Shown piece by piece: positions 5,996-12,780 of a stretch of 14,172 bases of DNA. The notes under the pieces are model-generated. The model did not search any database, was not told the DNA's origin, and saw only the letters and a list, made by a program, of their open reading frames with translations. The DNA lies in contig CAZDGB010000201.1 of the NCBI GenBank assembly GCA_964504645.1, forward strand, positions 1-14,172, given 5' to 3'. The translations under genes were made by a program, and so were the position numbers. Numbering within the stretch: position 1 is the stretch's first letter; each line of letters begins with the position of its first letter. This stretch comes from CAZDGB01 sp964504645 (GTDB lineage: Bacteria > Planctomycetota > Planctomycetia > Planctomycetales > Planctomycetaceae).

Positions 5996-6111
5996 ATCCG
6001 CAGATTTCGCAGATGGACGCAGATTAGGAAGAAGAGGGATAGAGGCCACCGAGAATCTCGACTGCCTTTATCCTGAATTAAAATCTGCGTGAATCTGCGA
6101 AATCTGCGGAT
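5996..6111. repeat. Inverted repeat ATCCGCAGATTTCGCAGAT type
   Basis: The 30-base arms 5996-6025 and 6082-6111 match as reverse complements at 28 of 30 positions; the two differences are adjacent. Each arm itself contains repeated GCAGAT-like words (direct repeat CGCAGATT). The right arm contains a GTG at 6089 that opens the frame of the following gene and would be translated as NLRNLRI, which is a translated repeat and not a protein start. The 56-base centre has no recognisable content. Confidence 0.8.
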
Positions 6112-6154
6112 CACCGTTTTTGCTTTTACGGAATCCACCGAGGAACGCGCCCGC

Positions 6155-7117
6155 ATGTTGCTTGCTGCTCACTGTTGGTTGGTGATGTCGCTCGGTGTCT
6201 TCTCGGCCGATCCGGTGGTCGAGCTGGCCGAGCGGGATGCCGATTATCCGTTGCAGGGGGAGTATCTCGCGGCGGCGATGCCGGAGTGTGCATGCCGGTT
6301 CGGGATGCAGGTCGTCGCGCTGGGCGAGGCGAAGTTCGAAGCGCTGATGTACGAAGGAGGCTTGCCGGGGAACGGGGCGTCGGGGATTTCGGCGTATCGC
6401 TTGCGCGGCGAACGGTCGACGTCGAGCCACTTGCGGCTCGAAGGGGGCGGCTGGCGGGCCGAGATGACGGACGGCGAATCGTTCCTGATCGATTCGCTCG
6501 CCGGGAGTTTGCCCGTCGCCACGCTGAAGAAAACAACGCGCACGAGTCCCACTTTGGGCGCGCAGCCGCCGGCGAACGCGGTCGTGCTGTTCGATGGCTC
6601 GTCGCTGTTCCAACTGACGAATGCGGAGATGACGGAAGACGGTCTACTAAAAGTCGGGGCGGAGACGATTCAGCCGTTCCGCGATTTCCACCTGCACGCC
6701 GAGTTCCGCACGCCGTACATGCCTAAGGCCCGCAGCCAGGCGCGCGGCAACAGCGGCTTCTATTTGCAGCGGCGGTATGAAGTGCAGGTGCTCGATTCGT
6801 TCGGGCAATGGCCGCAATTCAACGAGGCCGCGTCGATCTACAAGACGCGGCCGCCGGCGATCAATCTCAGCTATCCTCCCCTCGCCTGGCAGACGTACGA
6901 CATCGACTTCACCGCGGCGCGGTTCGATGCGCTCGGCAACAAGACGCAGCACGCGCAGATCACCGTGCGGCACAACGGCTACCCGGTGCAGAACGGCGTC
7001 ACGCTGTATGGCAAGACCGGCGCCGGCAAACCCGAAGGCCCCGACCCGCTCCCGATCCTCTTCCAAAACCACGGCGACGCCGTGCACTTCCGGAATATGT
7101 GGATCGTCGAACGGTAG
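6155..7117 (+). CDS. Secreted DUF1080 (3-keto-disaccharide hydrolase-like) protein
   Basis: The 320-residue product has a signal peptide (MLLAAHCWLVMSLGVFS, likely cut before Ala18 or Asp19). An N-terminal half of about 120 residues that I do not recognise follows, then a DUF1080 domain from about 142. DUF1080 hallmarks are VVLFDGSSL (143-151), FHLHAEFRTPY (178-188), RGNSGFYLQRRYEVQVLDSF (197-216), a SIYK segment at 227-230, AWQTYDIDFTAARFD and the closing ILFQNHGDAVHFRNMWI. DUF1080 is a concanavalin-like sugar-acting domain, and some members are glycoside 3-keto hydrolases; the substrate here is unknown. The Gly-Trp usually before LFDG is not seen. ATG 6155 (GAGGA 10 bases upstream) is chosen because the frame to 6089 runs through an inverted repeat. 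The stop codon touches that of the next minus-strand gene. Confidence 0.88.
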   Translation: MLLAAHCWLVMSLGVFSADPVVELAERDADYPLQGEYLAAAMPECACRFGMQVVALGEAKFEALMYEGGLPGNGASGISAYRLRGERSTSSHLRLEGGGWRAEMTDGESFLIDSLAGSLPVATLKKTTRTSPTLGAQPPANAVVLFDGSSLFQLTNAEMTEDGLLKVGAETIQPFRDFHLHAEFRTPYMPKARSQARGNSGFYLQRRYEVQVLDSFGQWPQFNEAASIYKTRPPAINLSYPPLAWQTYDIDFTAARFDALGNKTQHAQITVRHNGYPVQNGVTLYGKTGAGKPEGPDPLPILFQNHGDAVHFRNMWIVER

Positions 7118-7501
7118 CTATTTCGACGTCAGGTCGAAGTTGATCTCGTTCTTGCCTTCCTTCACTACGGCCGTCAATTGCGACTGGGCGTGATATTTGG
7201 CGGGCAATTTTTCCCGCTGATCCGCCTTGCCGGTCGTGATGCGCACCTTGTGGTTGCCGATCGCGGCCCCTTTTAGCGCTCCATTAAAATCGAGCTCGTA
7301 CTTGCCCTGAGCGTCGGTAATCGCCGACGACGGGCGGGATTTTTCCGCTTCGAACTGGATCGCCGCATTGGGGAGCGGCTGTCCGTCGAGCGTCACTTTC
7401 CCCGTCACGGTGCCGAGTTTGGGAAGATCCTTCGGCGCGCCGTCGCAGCCCGACAGCAGAAGTTGGCCGAAGACGAGTAGAACGAAGGGCATGCGAGACA
7501 T
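7118..7501 (-). CDS. Carboxypeptidase-regulatory-like (transthyretin-type) lipoprotein
   Basis: The 127-residue product begins MSRMPFVLLVFGQLLLSGC, a lipoprotein signal with Cys19 as the acylated residue. The rest is one beta-sandwich domain of the carboxypeptidase regulatory/transthyretin type: TVTGKVTLDGQPLPNAAIQF, then AITDAQGKYELDF and GNHKVRITTG. Such small lipoproteins are very common in planctomycetes, often directly downstream of DUF1559 genes as here. Their role is unknown and is presumably in the envelope. It follows the DUF1559 gene on the same strand, 84 bases downstream, with a strong hairpin in between. No Shine-Dalgarno is visible before ATG 7501, and an internal ATG at 7492 is possible. 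Confidence 0.87.
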   Translation of the reverse strand: MSRMPFVLLVFGQLLLSGCDGAPKDLPKLGTVTGKVTLDGQPLPNAAIQFEAEKSRPSSAITDAQGKYELDFNGALKGAAIGNHKVRITTGKADQREKLPAKYHAQSQLTAVVKEGKNEINFDLTSK

Positions 7502-7531
7502 GTGCAGTTTTCAGTTGAAAGATAAAGAGAG

Positions 7532-7564
7532 AAGCCTTCCTGCGGGATCGCCGCGGGAAGGCTT
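7532..7564 (-). terminator. Strong hairpin terminator between the DUF1559 and lipoprotein genes
   Basis: Arms 7532-7545 (AAGCCTTCCTGCGG) and 7551-7564 pair over 14 positions with one G-U type mismatch and a five-base loop. Read on the minus strand, CTCTCTTTATCTTT follows the stem. It starts 21 bases after the DUF1559 stop codon. It should end or attenuate transcription, leaving the lipoprotein gene with less message or dependent on readthrough. Confidence 0.7.
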
Positions 7565-7585
7565 GTTCAGGGTAACTCGGTCGGA

Positions 7586-8542
7586 CTAGAACTCGCCGAC
7601 GGTGACGCCGTCGTTCATCCCCTGGAGCGCGGCGAGCGTGGTCGACGAAATGTTTTCGCTGAGGAAGCGGACCGTGCCGTCGGCCAGCAGGGTATGGCAG
7701 CCGCCGGTGTGCTTGCTGCCGGCGCCCCAGGCATAGGGACAGCCATTCACGCCGCCGCCGCAGTAAGTCCGACTGTTGATGCCGTACGCGGTGGGAACGA
7801 TCACATGGGTGTGCACGAAGGCGTGGAAGTACGGTCCGTAGTTCGTGCTGTTCTTTTTGAAGGGCGTTTCGATCATCGCCATCGTATTGCTGGTGCCGTC
7901 ATTCACGTCCGCGATACGCGCCGCCCCATTGAATCCGCCAAAGATGCCTTTGCCATTGGCGGTGTCCTGCTTGTACCACGTGGCGAAACTGTACTCCGTC
8001 GTATGGCTAACCAGCCCATAGCTGACGCGGGTTCCGTTGGTGATTCCGTACGCGCCGGCGCCGATCGTATTCGGATCGGCATAGCTGGTGTCGGACGGGC
8101 ACTTCAAGGCCACCGTGGCTCCCGTGGCCGTCAGCCAGAGCGAACTGGGATTCGTCACGCCGCCGTAGCCGACGCCATGCCAGTCGGCAATGTCGGTCGC
8201 CAGGCTGAAGTTGATCTGGTTGTAGAGCGGGGCCTGATCGTAGTAGGGCAGCAGCAGCAGATAGGCGGTGGTGTTGCGGATCAGGCCGGTGCCGCCGATG
8301 GGACCCGAAGTACAGACCGCGCAGCCGGGGTTGATCGCGCTGGGGGGAAACTGCTGAAACACGTCGTGATAATTGTGCAGCGCCAAGCCCATCTGCTTGA
8401 GGTTGTTCTTGCACTGCGTTCTGCGGGCCGCTTCCCGCGCCTGCTGCACGGCGGGCAACAACAGAGCGATGAGGATCGCGATGATCGCGATCACCACCAG
8501 GAGTTCAATGAGCGTAAATGCCTTGCGACGAGCCTGGACCAT
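7586..8542 (-). CDS. DUF1559 protein with prepilin-type N-terminus (H-X9-DG)
   Basis: The 318-residue product starts MVQARRKAFTLIELLVVIAI, a type IV prepilin/pseudopilin N-terminus: basic leader, cut between Ala8 and Phe9, Glu13 as position +5, and a hydrophobic helix to about residue 32. Ala replaces the usual Gly before the cut. PAVQQAREAARRTQCKNNLK follows, the standard DUF1559 (SBP_bac_10-like) start. The C-terminal H-X9-DG motif is intact: His278, Asp288, Gly289 in KHTGGCHTLLADGTVRFLS. Planctomycetes carry many paralogues; they are thought to be envelope or pseudopilin-like proteins, with the actual role unknown. ATG 8542 is preceded by GGGAGA six bases away; the frame extension to 8575 has no such signal. 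The 194-base gap upstream shows no gene. Confidence 0.93.
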   Translation of the reverse strand: MVQARRKAFTLIELLVVIAIIAILIALLLPAVQQAREAARRTQCKNNLKQMGLALHNYHDVFQQFPPSAINPGCAVCTSGPIGGTGLIRNTTAYLLLLPYYDQAPLYNQINFSLATDIADWHGVGYGGVTNPSSLWLTATGATVALKCPSDTSYADPNTIGAGAYGITNGTRVSYGLVSHTTEYSFATWYKQDTANGKGIFGGFNGAARIADVNDGTSNTMAMIETPFKKNSTNYGPYFHAFVHTHVIVPTAYGINSRTYCGGGVNGCPYAWGAGSKHTGGCHTLLADGTVRFLSENISSTTLAALQGMNDGVTVGEF

Positions 8543-8736
8543 GAGACATCTCCCAACAAGAGAAGAATAAAACAACGACCCGTTTCCACAGAAATCAGGT
8601 CGACCATTCCATAGAGATGGAAGGCGGAGAGCGCGCCCGATGCCTCACTATGAACGCCGAGACGACGAGTTGCAAGCGTAGTTATCGCCCGGATTCCGAA
8701 GGAATTCCCCGATTCAATCGAAGACCTCCCCCGGCG

Positions 8737-9843
8737 TCACTCGGCCAGGGACACCGTCAGCCATTCCGCCAGCCGGTCGAAGGCGTCGGGCGGAATCGAA
8801 TGCCCCTGCCGGTGATTGAGCAGGCCCAGCCGCGCGGGCTGGCGGTACAACTCGTAAATCGGCAAGGCGGCGGCGATGTAAGGCCAACTGCGGTCGCCGT
8901 CGGCGGCGCCGGGGCCGCTTTCGCCGCCGAGGATCAAGAGCGGCCGCGGGGCGATCAGGGCCAGCAACTCGTGATGATTTCTGGCGAAGTTCTCCTCTTT
9001 GATCTTCGGACCCAGATACCACGGGGCATGCCAGTTCGTGGCATCGAACGCGAGGCCCCCTTCGCTGAAGACGCCGGCTCGGAGGCGGTCGTCGAACGCC
9101 ATCAGGTAGAGGACTTCTTTCGCGCCGAGCGAATGGCCGACCGTGCCGAGGCGTTCGGGATCGACGTTCGACAGCGCGGCGAGGATGTCCGCGGCGCGCT
9201 GGGCATCGTAGAGCATCTTGTGCATGCCAAGCGTCTCGGGATGCCGGGCGCGGAACTTGGCGACGGCGTCGTTCAAGTCTTTCGCGTCCTGCCAGAGGAA
9301 ATTCCGCGGGCAGATCACGACGAAGCCTTGTCGCGCGAGCTTCAACCCGAGGTGTTGCGGCTCGGGGCCTTTCACGCCGGCGATCTCGTCGATCGTGTCG
9401 TTCGTCGTCTGATGCAGCGCGACTAGCCCGGCCCGCGGCTCGTTCGACTTCGACTTTGGTTCCAGCAGATACGCTTCCAGCGTTTGTCCCGGCTCGTTTT
9501 CGTAGCGGATGAGCTTCCGCGTCAGCCCGTCGAGTTCGTCGGTCCGCAGAACTTCGAAGGTCGTTGCTTTGGGCCGCGCGGGCATCGGGCCGAGGAATTC
9601 CAGCCACGCGCGCCGCAGTTCGCTGCGTTTTTTCTTCCACGGATTCCGGGCGTCGGGCTGCTTCCATTCCTCGGACGACAGCAGCGGCGTCAGCGGACGA
9701 AACGGCGCGGGGATCTTTTCCGGCGGCGTTTGCACTTCGGCGAGCCAGGGAACGTCGGCAGCCAAGACGGCGCGGCTGATCACAAATAACATCGTGATTG
9801 TCGCGACGGGAATCTGCATGCTGTGTTTTCGACTGGAGTTCAT
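8737..9843 (-). CDS. Secreted alpha/beta hydrolase (acetyl-xylan-esterase-like)
   Basis: The 368-residue product starts with a signal peptide ending about ...ISRAVLA (cut before Ala29 or Asp30). A roughly 100-residue N-terminal region with a KKRSELRRAWLEFLGPMP segment (71-88) follows, typical of planctomycete acetyl-xylan-esterase-like hydrolases. The hydrolase core has a LVALHQT oxyanion strand (140-146) and the nucleophile elbow GHSLG with Ser238. The catalytic His is probably His348 in HRQGHSIPP; the acid is likely Glu308, Asp315 or Asp317 after strand PLLILGG. An ester of a polysaccharide side group is a plausible substrate, but nothing proves it. No clear Shine-Dalgarno precedes ATG 9843, and ATG 9819 (MQIPVATI) would also leave a full signal peptide. 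It follows the Gfo/Idh/MocA gene on the same strand, 87 bases away. Confidence 0.87.
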   Translation of the reverse strand: MNSSRKHSMQIPVATITMLFVISRAVLAADVPWLAEVQTPPEKIPAPFRPLTPLLSSEEWKQPDARNPWKKKRSELRRAWLEFLGPMPARPKATTFEVLRTDELDGLTRKLIRYENEPGQTLEAYLLEPKSKSNEPRAGLVALHQTTNDTIDEIAGVKGPEPQHLGLKLARQGFVVICPRNFLWQDAKDLNDAVAKFRARHPETLGMHKMLYDAQRAADILAALSNVDPERLGTVGHSLGAKEVLYLMAFDDRLRAGVFSEGGLAFDATNWHAPWYLGPKIKEENFARNHHELLALIAPRPLLILGGESGPGAADGDRSWPYIAAALPIYELYRQPARLGLLNHRQGHSIPPDAFDRLAEWLTVSLAE

Positions 9844-9878
9844 TGGACGTCGCTGGCCAAGATCATGGCGTGCTAGTT

Positions 9879-9931
9879 AGCCCGCGAAGCGCAAGCGTCT
9901 TTCCATCCGATATCCGCGATCCGATATCCGC
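9879..9931. repeat. Repeat fragments between the oxidoreductase and hydrolase genes
   Basis: AGCCCGCGAAGCGCAAGCG (9879-9897) is a partial copy of the AGCGCAAGCGAGG unit found at 11266-11324. It is followed by two direct copies of ATCCGATATCCGC (9905-9917 and 9919-9931), the second touching the stop codon of the oxidoreductase gene. Each copy is centred on the palindrome GATATC. They look like dispersed-repeat remnants. Confidence 0.55.
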
Positions 9932-11034
9932 TATTCCAGCAGCGTCAGCGCGTTCTCGCGTTGAGTCAGCGGAAACGCGACCGGCCCGCCGGTGCGGTGC
10001 GATTCAAAGACCGCGGAAATCATTTCCACGATCCAGCGGCCTTCCGTCGGGCCGCATTGCGGCTCGCGCTGGTCGTCGATCGCGCGGAGCAGGTCTTTCA
10101 CCGCGGCGACGTTGCCTTGCTCCAAGCCGCCCGGCAGGGTTTCCGGCTTGCCGACGCCGTTCGACGTCAACGGCTGCCACTGGGCTTTCGTCCGTCCGGG
10201 CGACCAGCTCGAATCTTTCAAAATAAACGCTTGCCCCGGATAGCCGGTGAAAATCTCGATGATTCCCTTGCTGCCGAAGATCTGCAGCCCGAACCGCGAC
10301 GGCGTGCCGGCGGCGGCGCGCTTCGAACCGAAGAAGCCCGTGACGCCGTTCGGAAAGTTGTATGTCGCCTGGACGTGATCGCCGGCGAGTGGGCCGATCC
10401 CTTCGTTGCCGGGCTTCACGTCGGCCTTCGTCACGAGTTTTCCATTCGCGCGGACCGTGGCGTAACACTCGATGGGATCGCCGGCGAGATAGCGCATCAG
10501 GTCGAGGACGTGCGAGCCGAGCACCCACAAATCTTCGCCGCCGCCGCGGCCGGGGTCTTCCTTGCCGCGCCCGCGGAGTTCCAGCAAGTCGCCGATTTCG
10601 CCGGCCTTGATCAGATCCATCACGACGTGCAGCGTCGGGGCGTAATGCGTCTGATGCGCGAGCGCCAGCCGCAGATGCCGCATCTCGCAGGCCCGGACGA
10701 TCTCATCGGCCTCGGCAGGGGTCCGACAGAACGGCTTCTCCATATAGATGTGGGAGCCGTGTTCGGCACACGCGAGTACCATGTCGCGGTGCTGGTCGAT
10801 CCATCGCGGCCCGATGCCGACGAGGTCGAGCTTCTCCTTGTCGAGCATCTCGCGATAGTCGGCGTAGGCCGTCTGCGCGCCGGTGACCTCTTTCGCTTTG
10901 GCGCGGCCGGCTTCGTCGTCATCGGCGACCGCGACGACTTCGACGTCGGGAATATCCTTCCAGACGGTGTCGACGCCGTGGCCGTAGCCCCCCTTGCCCG
11001 TCCGTCCGATCACGCCGACTCGCCGCTTGGCCAT
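9931..11034 (-). CDS. Gfo/Idh/MocA family NAD(P)-dependent oxidoreductase
   Basis: The 367-residue product has the usual length and order for the family. The N-terminal Rossmann fold begins with RVGVIGRTGKGGYGHG (5-20) and AVADDD closes the second strand. The MEKPF motif places the sugar-contacting Lys at residue 100. The C-terminal beta-sheet domain includes DLWVLGSHVLDLMRYLAGDP and the closing VFESHRTGGPVAFPL. Members oxidise or reduce hydroxyl groups of sugars and inositols using NAD(P). The first glycine-rich loop is a little unusual (GRTGKGG instead of GxGxxG). No twin-arginine signal is seen, so it should be cytoplasmic. ATG 11034 has AGAAGG eight bases upstream. The following alpha/beta hydrolase is on the same strand and may be in the same transcript, but a shared pathway is not evident. 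Confidence 0.92.
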   Translation of the reverse strand: MAKRRVGVIGRTGKGGYGHGVDTVWKDIPDVEVVAVADDDEAGRAKAKEVTGAQTAYADYREMLDKEKLDLVGIGPRWIDQHRDMVLACAEHGSHIYMEKPFCRTPAEADEIVRACEMRHLRLALAHQTHYAPTLHVVMDLIKAGEIGDLLELRGRGKEDPGRGGGEDLWVLGSHVLDLMRYLAGDPIECYATVRANGKLVTKADVKPGNEGIGPLAGDHVQATYNFPNGVTGFFGSKRAAAGTPSRFGLQIFGSKGIIEIFTGYPGQAFILKDSSWSPGRTKAQWQPLTSNGVGKPETLPGGLEQGNVAAVKDLLRAIDDQREPQCGPTEGRWIVEMISAVFESHRTGGPVAFPLTQRENALTLLE

Positions 11035-11193
11035 GAGAAGCGCCTTCTGGCTGCACGACGCCTCTGCGAAGCGCCGCTAAGTGGAATTGTCGCGACTGAG
11101 ACTCGGAAAACGCGTTGCGTGTGTAATAATACTGGAAGCCAAGGCCCGCCGCGAGATTCCCACCCCATTGGAGATATCAACACGGATTTCGCT

Positions 11194-11394
11194 TTCTCCC
11201 CTCTCCCCTGGAGGGAGAGGGGGCCGGGGGTGAGGGGGATGCCACAGACGTGAATGATTGCAGGAAGCCCGCAGCGCAAGCGAGGAGTCATTAAAAGACG
11301 CAATCCTCGCTTGCGCTTCGGGCTCCCTAACTCCACGTCGGTGACCTCCCCCTCATCCGGCCTTCGGCCACCTTCTCCCTCCAGGGGAGAAGGG
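11194..11394. repeat. Outer inverted repeat, CTCCCCTGGAGGGAGA type
   Basis: The left arm 11194-11238 and the right arm 11345-11394 are reverse complements with a shared core TCTCCCCTGGAGGGAGA (itself palindromic) and an indel of about seven bases near GGCCTTCGGCC, plus a shared GTGAGGGGG/CCCCCTCA end. Arms of this kind are well known as dispersed repeats in planctomycete genomes (from memory). A second repeat type sits between the arms. Confidence 0.75.
11266..11324. repeat. Inner inverted repeat, AGCGCAAGCGAGGA type
   Basis: The 21-base arms 11266-11286 and 11304-11324 pair at 20 of 21 positions (core AGCGCAAGCGAGGA / TCCTCGCTTGCGCT) around a 17-base loop. It lies almost centrally between the arms of the outer repeat, giving a repeat within a repeat. 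A partial unit of the same type is at 9879-9897. Confidence 0.8.
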
Positions 11395-11429
11395 AAGACC
11401 ACCCACTGCGACGAAACACCCACTTCGAC

Positions 11430-12680
11430 ATGCACATGACCGCACCACAACCCTGGGACGTCGCCCGCGTCCGGCGTGATTTTCCGATCCTCGACCGCCC
11501 GCTCTCCGACGGACGGCCGCTCGTCTATCTCGACACGGCGGCCACCGCGCAGAAGCCGCAATGCGTCGTCGACAAAGTCGTCGCGTGCCTCACGGAGTAC
11601 AACTCGAACGTCCATCGCGGCATCCACGAGCTCGGCGACCGGATGACGACCGAACTCGAAGCGGCCCGCGAGAAAGTCCAGACGCTGCTCCATGCGCGGG
11701 AGGTCGAAGAGATCATTTTCACGTCCGGCACGACGATGTCGATCAACCTCGTCGCGTACAGTTGGGGCCGGAAGTTTCTGAAGCCCGGCGACGAGATTCT
11801 CGTCAACGAGATGGAACATCACGCCAACCTGGTGCCGTGGCAGCTCGCCGCCAAAGCGACCGGCGCGACGCTGCGCTATCTGCCGCTGACGGGCGATGGC
11901 GAGCTGGAGATGTCGCGGCTGGATGAGTTCCTCACGAAGAAGACAAAACTCGTCGCGGTGACGGCGATGTCGAACGTGCTGGGCACGATCAATCCGATTG
12001 CCGAGTTGGCGCAGCGGGTGCACGACGTCGGCGGGTTGATTCTCGTCGACGGCGCCCAAAGCGTGCCGCATGGCGCGACTGACGTCCAATCGCCGCGGAT
12101 CGACTTCCTGGCGTTCTCCGGGCACAAACTCTATGGCCCGACAGGCGTCGGCGTCCTGTATGCTCGCCGCGCTCTGCTGGAAGAGATGGACCCGTTCCTC
12201 ACGGGCGGGCACATGATCCGCGAAGTCTTTAAGGATCATGCCACGTGGGCCGAGTTGCCGGCGAAGTTCGAAGCCGGCACCGGGCCGTTCATCGAAGCCG
12301 TCGGACTCGGCGCGGCGATCGATTACGTGAATTCGCGTGGCTTCGACGCGATTCACGCCTACGAACAGCAGTTAACGCGGCTCGCCTACGAAAAACTGCA
12401 AACGGTGCCGGGGCTGAAAATCTACGGGCCGCCGCCATCCGAGCGCGGTTCGTTGCTGAGTTTCACGGTGGACGGGCTGCATCCGCACGACATCAGCGAT
12501 TTGCTCAATCGCCGCGGCGTGGCGATCCGCGCGGGACATCACTGCACGATGCCGCTGCACGATCTCTTGCAGGTGACCGCTACGGCCCGGGCGAGCTTCG
12601 CGTTCTACAATACGCCGGGCGAAATTGACGCGCTGGTCGACGCGCTGCACTATGCTCGCAAGGTGTTTCGGCTGGAGTAA
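11430..12680 (+). CDS. sufS: Cysteine desulfurase SufS (class II, PLP-dependent)
   Basis: SufS removes sulfur from L-cysteine and passes it as persulfide to iron-sulfur cluster assembly. The 416-residue product is of normal length. PLP fold markers are present: YLDTAATAQKP (33-43), NVHRGIHELG (60-69), FTSGTTMSINLVA, NEMEHHANLVPWQ with the ring-stacking His, LVDGAQSVPH (205-214) and the Schiff-base Lys233 in SGHKLYGPTG. The active cysteine is Cys372 in RAGHHCTMPL, the SufS-type position (most members have HCAQPL). RASFAFYNT (388-395 region) is also typical. The start is taken at ATG 11430; ATG 11436 is two codons on, and neither has a clear Shine-Dalgarno. No sufE, sufU or sufBCD genes are in the window, so it is separated from the usual suf operon here. 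It could be CsdA-like instead. Confidence 0.93.
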   Translation: MHMTAPQPWDVARVRRDFPILDRPLSDGRPLVYLDTAATAQKPQCVVDKVVACLTEYNSNVHRGIHELGDRMTTELEAAREKVQTLLHAREVEEIIFTSGTTMSINLVAYSWGRKFLKPGDEILVNEMEHHANLVPWQLAAKATGATLRYLPLTGDGELEMSRLDEFLTKKTKLVAVTAMSNVLGTINPIAELAQRVHDVGGLILVDGAQSVPHGATDVQSPRIDFLAFSGHKLYGPTGVGVLYARRALLEEMDPFLTGGHMIREVFKDHATWAELPAKFEAGTGPFIEAVGLGAAIDYVNSRGFDAIHAYEQQLTRLAYEKLQTVPGLKIYGPPPSERGSLLSFTVDGLHPHDISDLLNRRGVAIRAGHHCTMPLHDLLQVTATARASFAFYNTPGEIDALVDALHYARKVFRLE

Positions 12681-12684
12681 TCTC

Positions 12685-12756
12685 CGGTTAGCCGCGACGC
12701 GGAGGCTCGGCGAGCGGAGCGCTCCGCTCGGAAACCCTTCGCGTCGCGGCTAACCG
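12685..12756. repeat. Cruciform-type repeat after sufS
   Basis: The arms CGGTTAGCCGCGACGCG (12685-12701) and CGCGTCGCGGCTAACCG (12740-12756) pair perfectly over 17 bases. Between them lies the perfect 20-base palindrome CGAGCGGAGCGCTCCGCTCG (12711-12730), followed by GAAA. The palindrome end reads CGCTCGGAAA, the same word that closes the REP-like copies at 1289-1298 and 2013-2022. It starts four bases after the sufS stop and ends 24 bases before the next start, so it could also serve as a transcript end, although no T tract follows. Confidence 0.8.
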
Positions 12757-12780
12757 ACAAATGGCCTATCGGGAGTCATC

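Larger units (their letters stand above)
11035..11429. other. Divergent gene-free stretch between the oxidoreductase and sufS
   Basis: This 395-base gap separates two divergent genes and so should contain both promoters. The middle (11194-11394) is taken up by nested inverted repeats. I could not identify convincing -35/-10 pairs or an operator near either gene. A short AT-rich patch (GTGTAATAATACTGG, 11120-11134) lies about 90 bases upstream of the oxidoreductase gene. No coding frame here looks real. Confidence 0.5.

Noticed and set aside
8647..8675. Possible promoter for the DUF1559 gene on the minus strand (TTGCAA, 17 bases, CATAGT)
   Set aside because: Only four of six bases match in each box, and such matches are expected by chance; not reported as a feature.
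8691..8708. Short hairpin GGATTCC-GAA-GGAATTCC downstream of the alpha/beta hydrolase gene
   Set aside because: The stem has a bulge, lies about 30 bases past the stop on the minus strand and has no T tract; too weak to call a terminator.
11194..11394. CRISPR array or attachment site in the repeat-rich sufS gap
   Set aside because: The repeats are inverted and nested, not regularly spaced direct repeats, and no cas or integrase gene is present.
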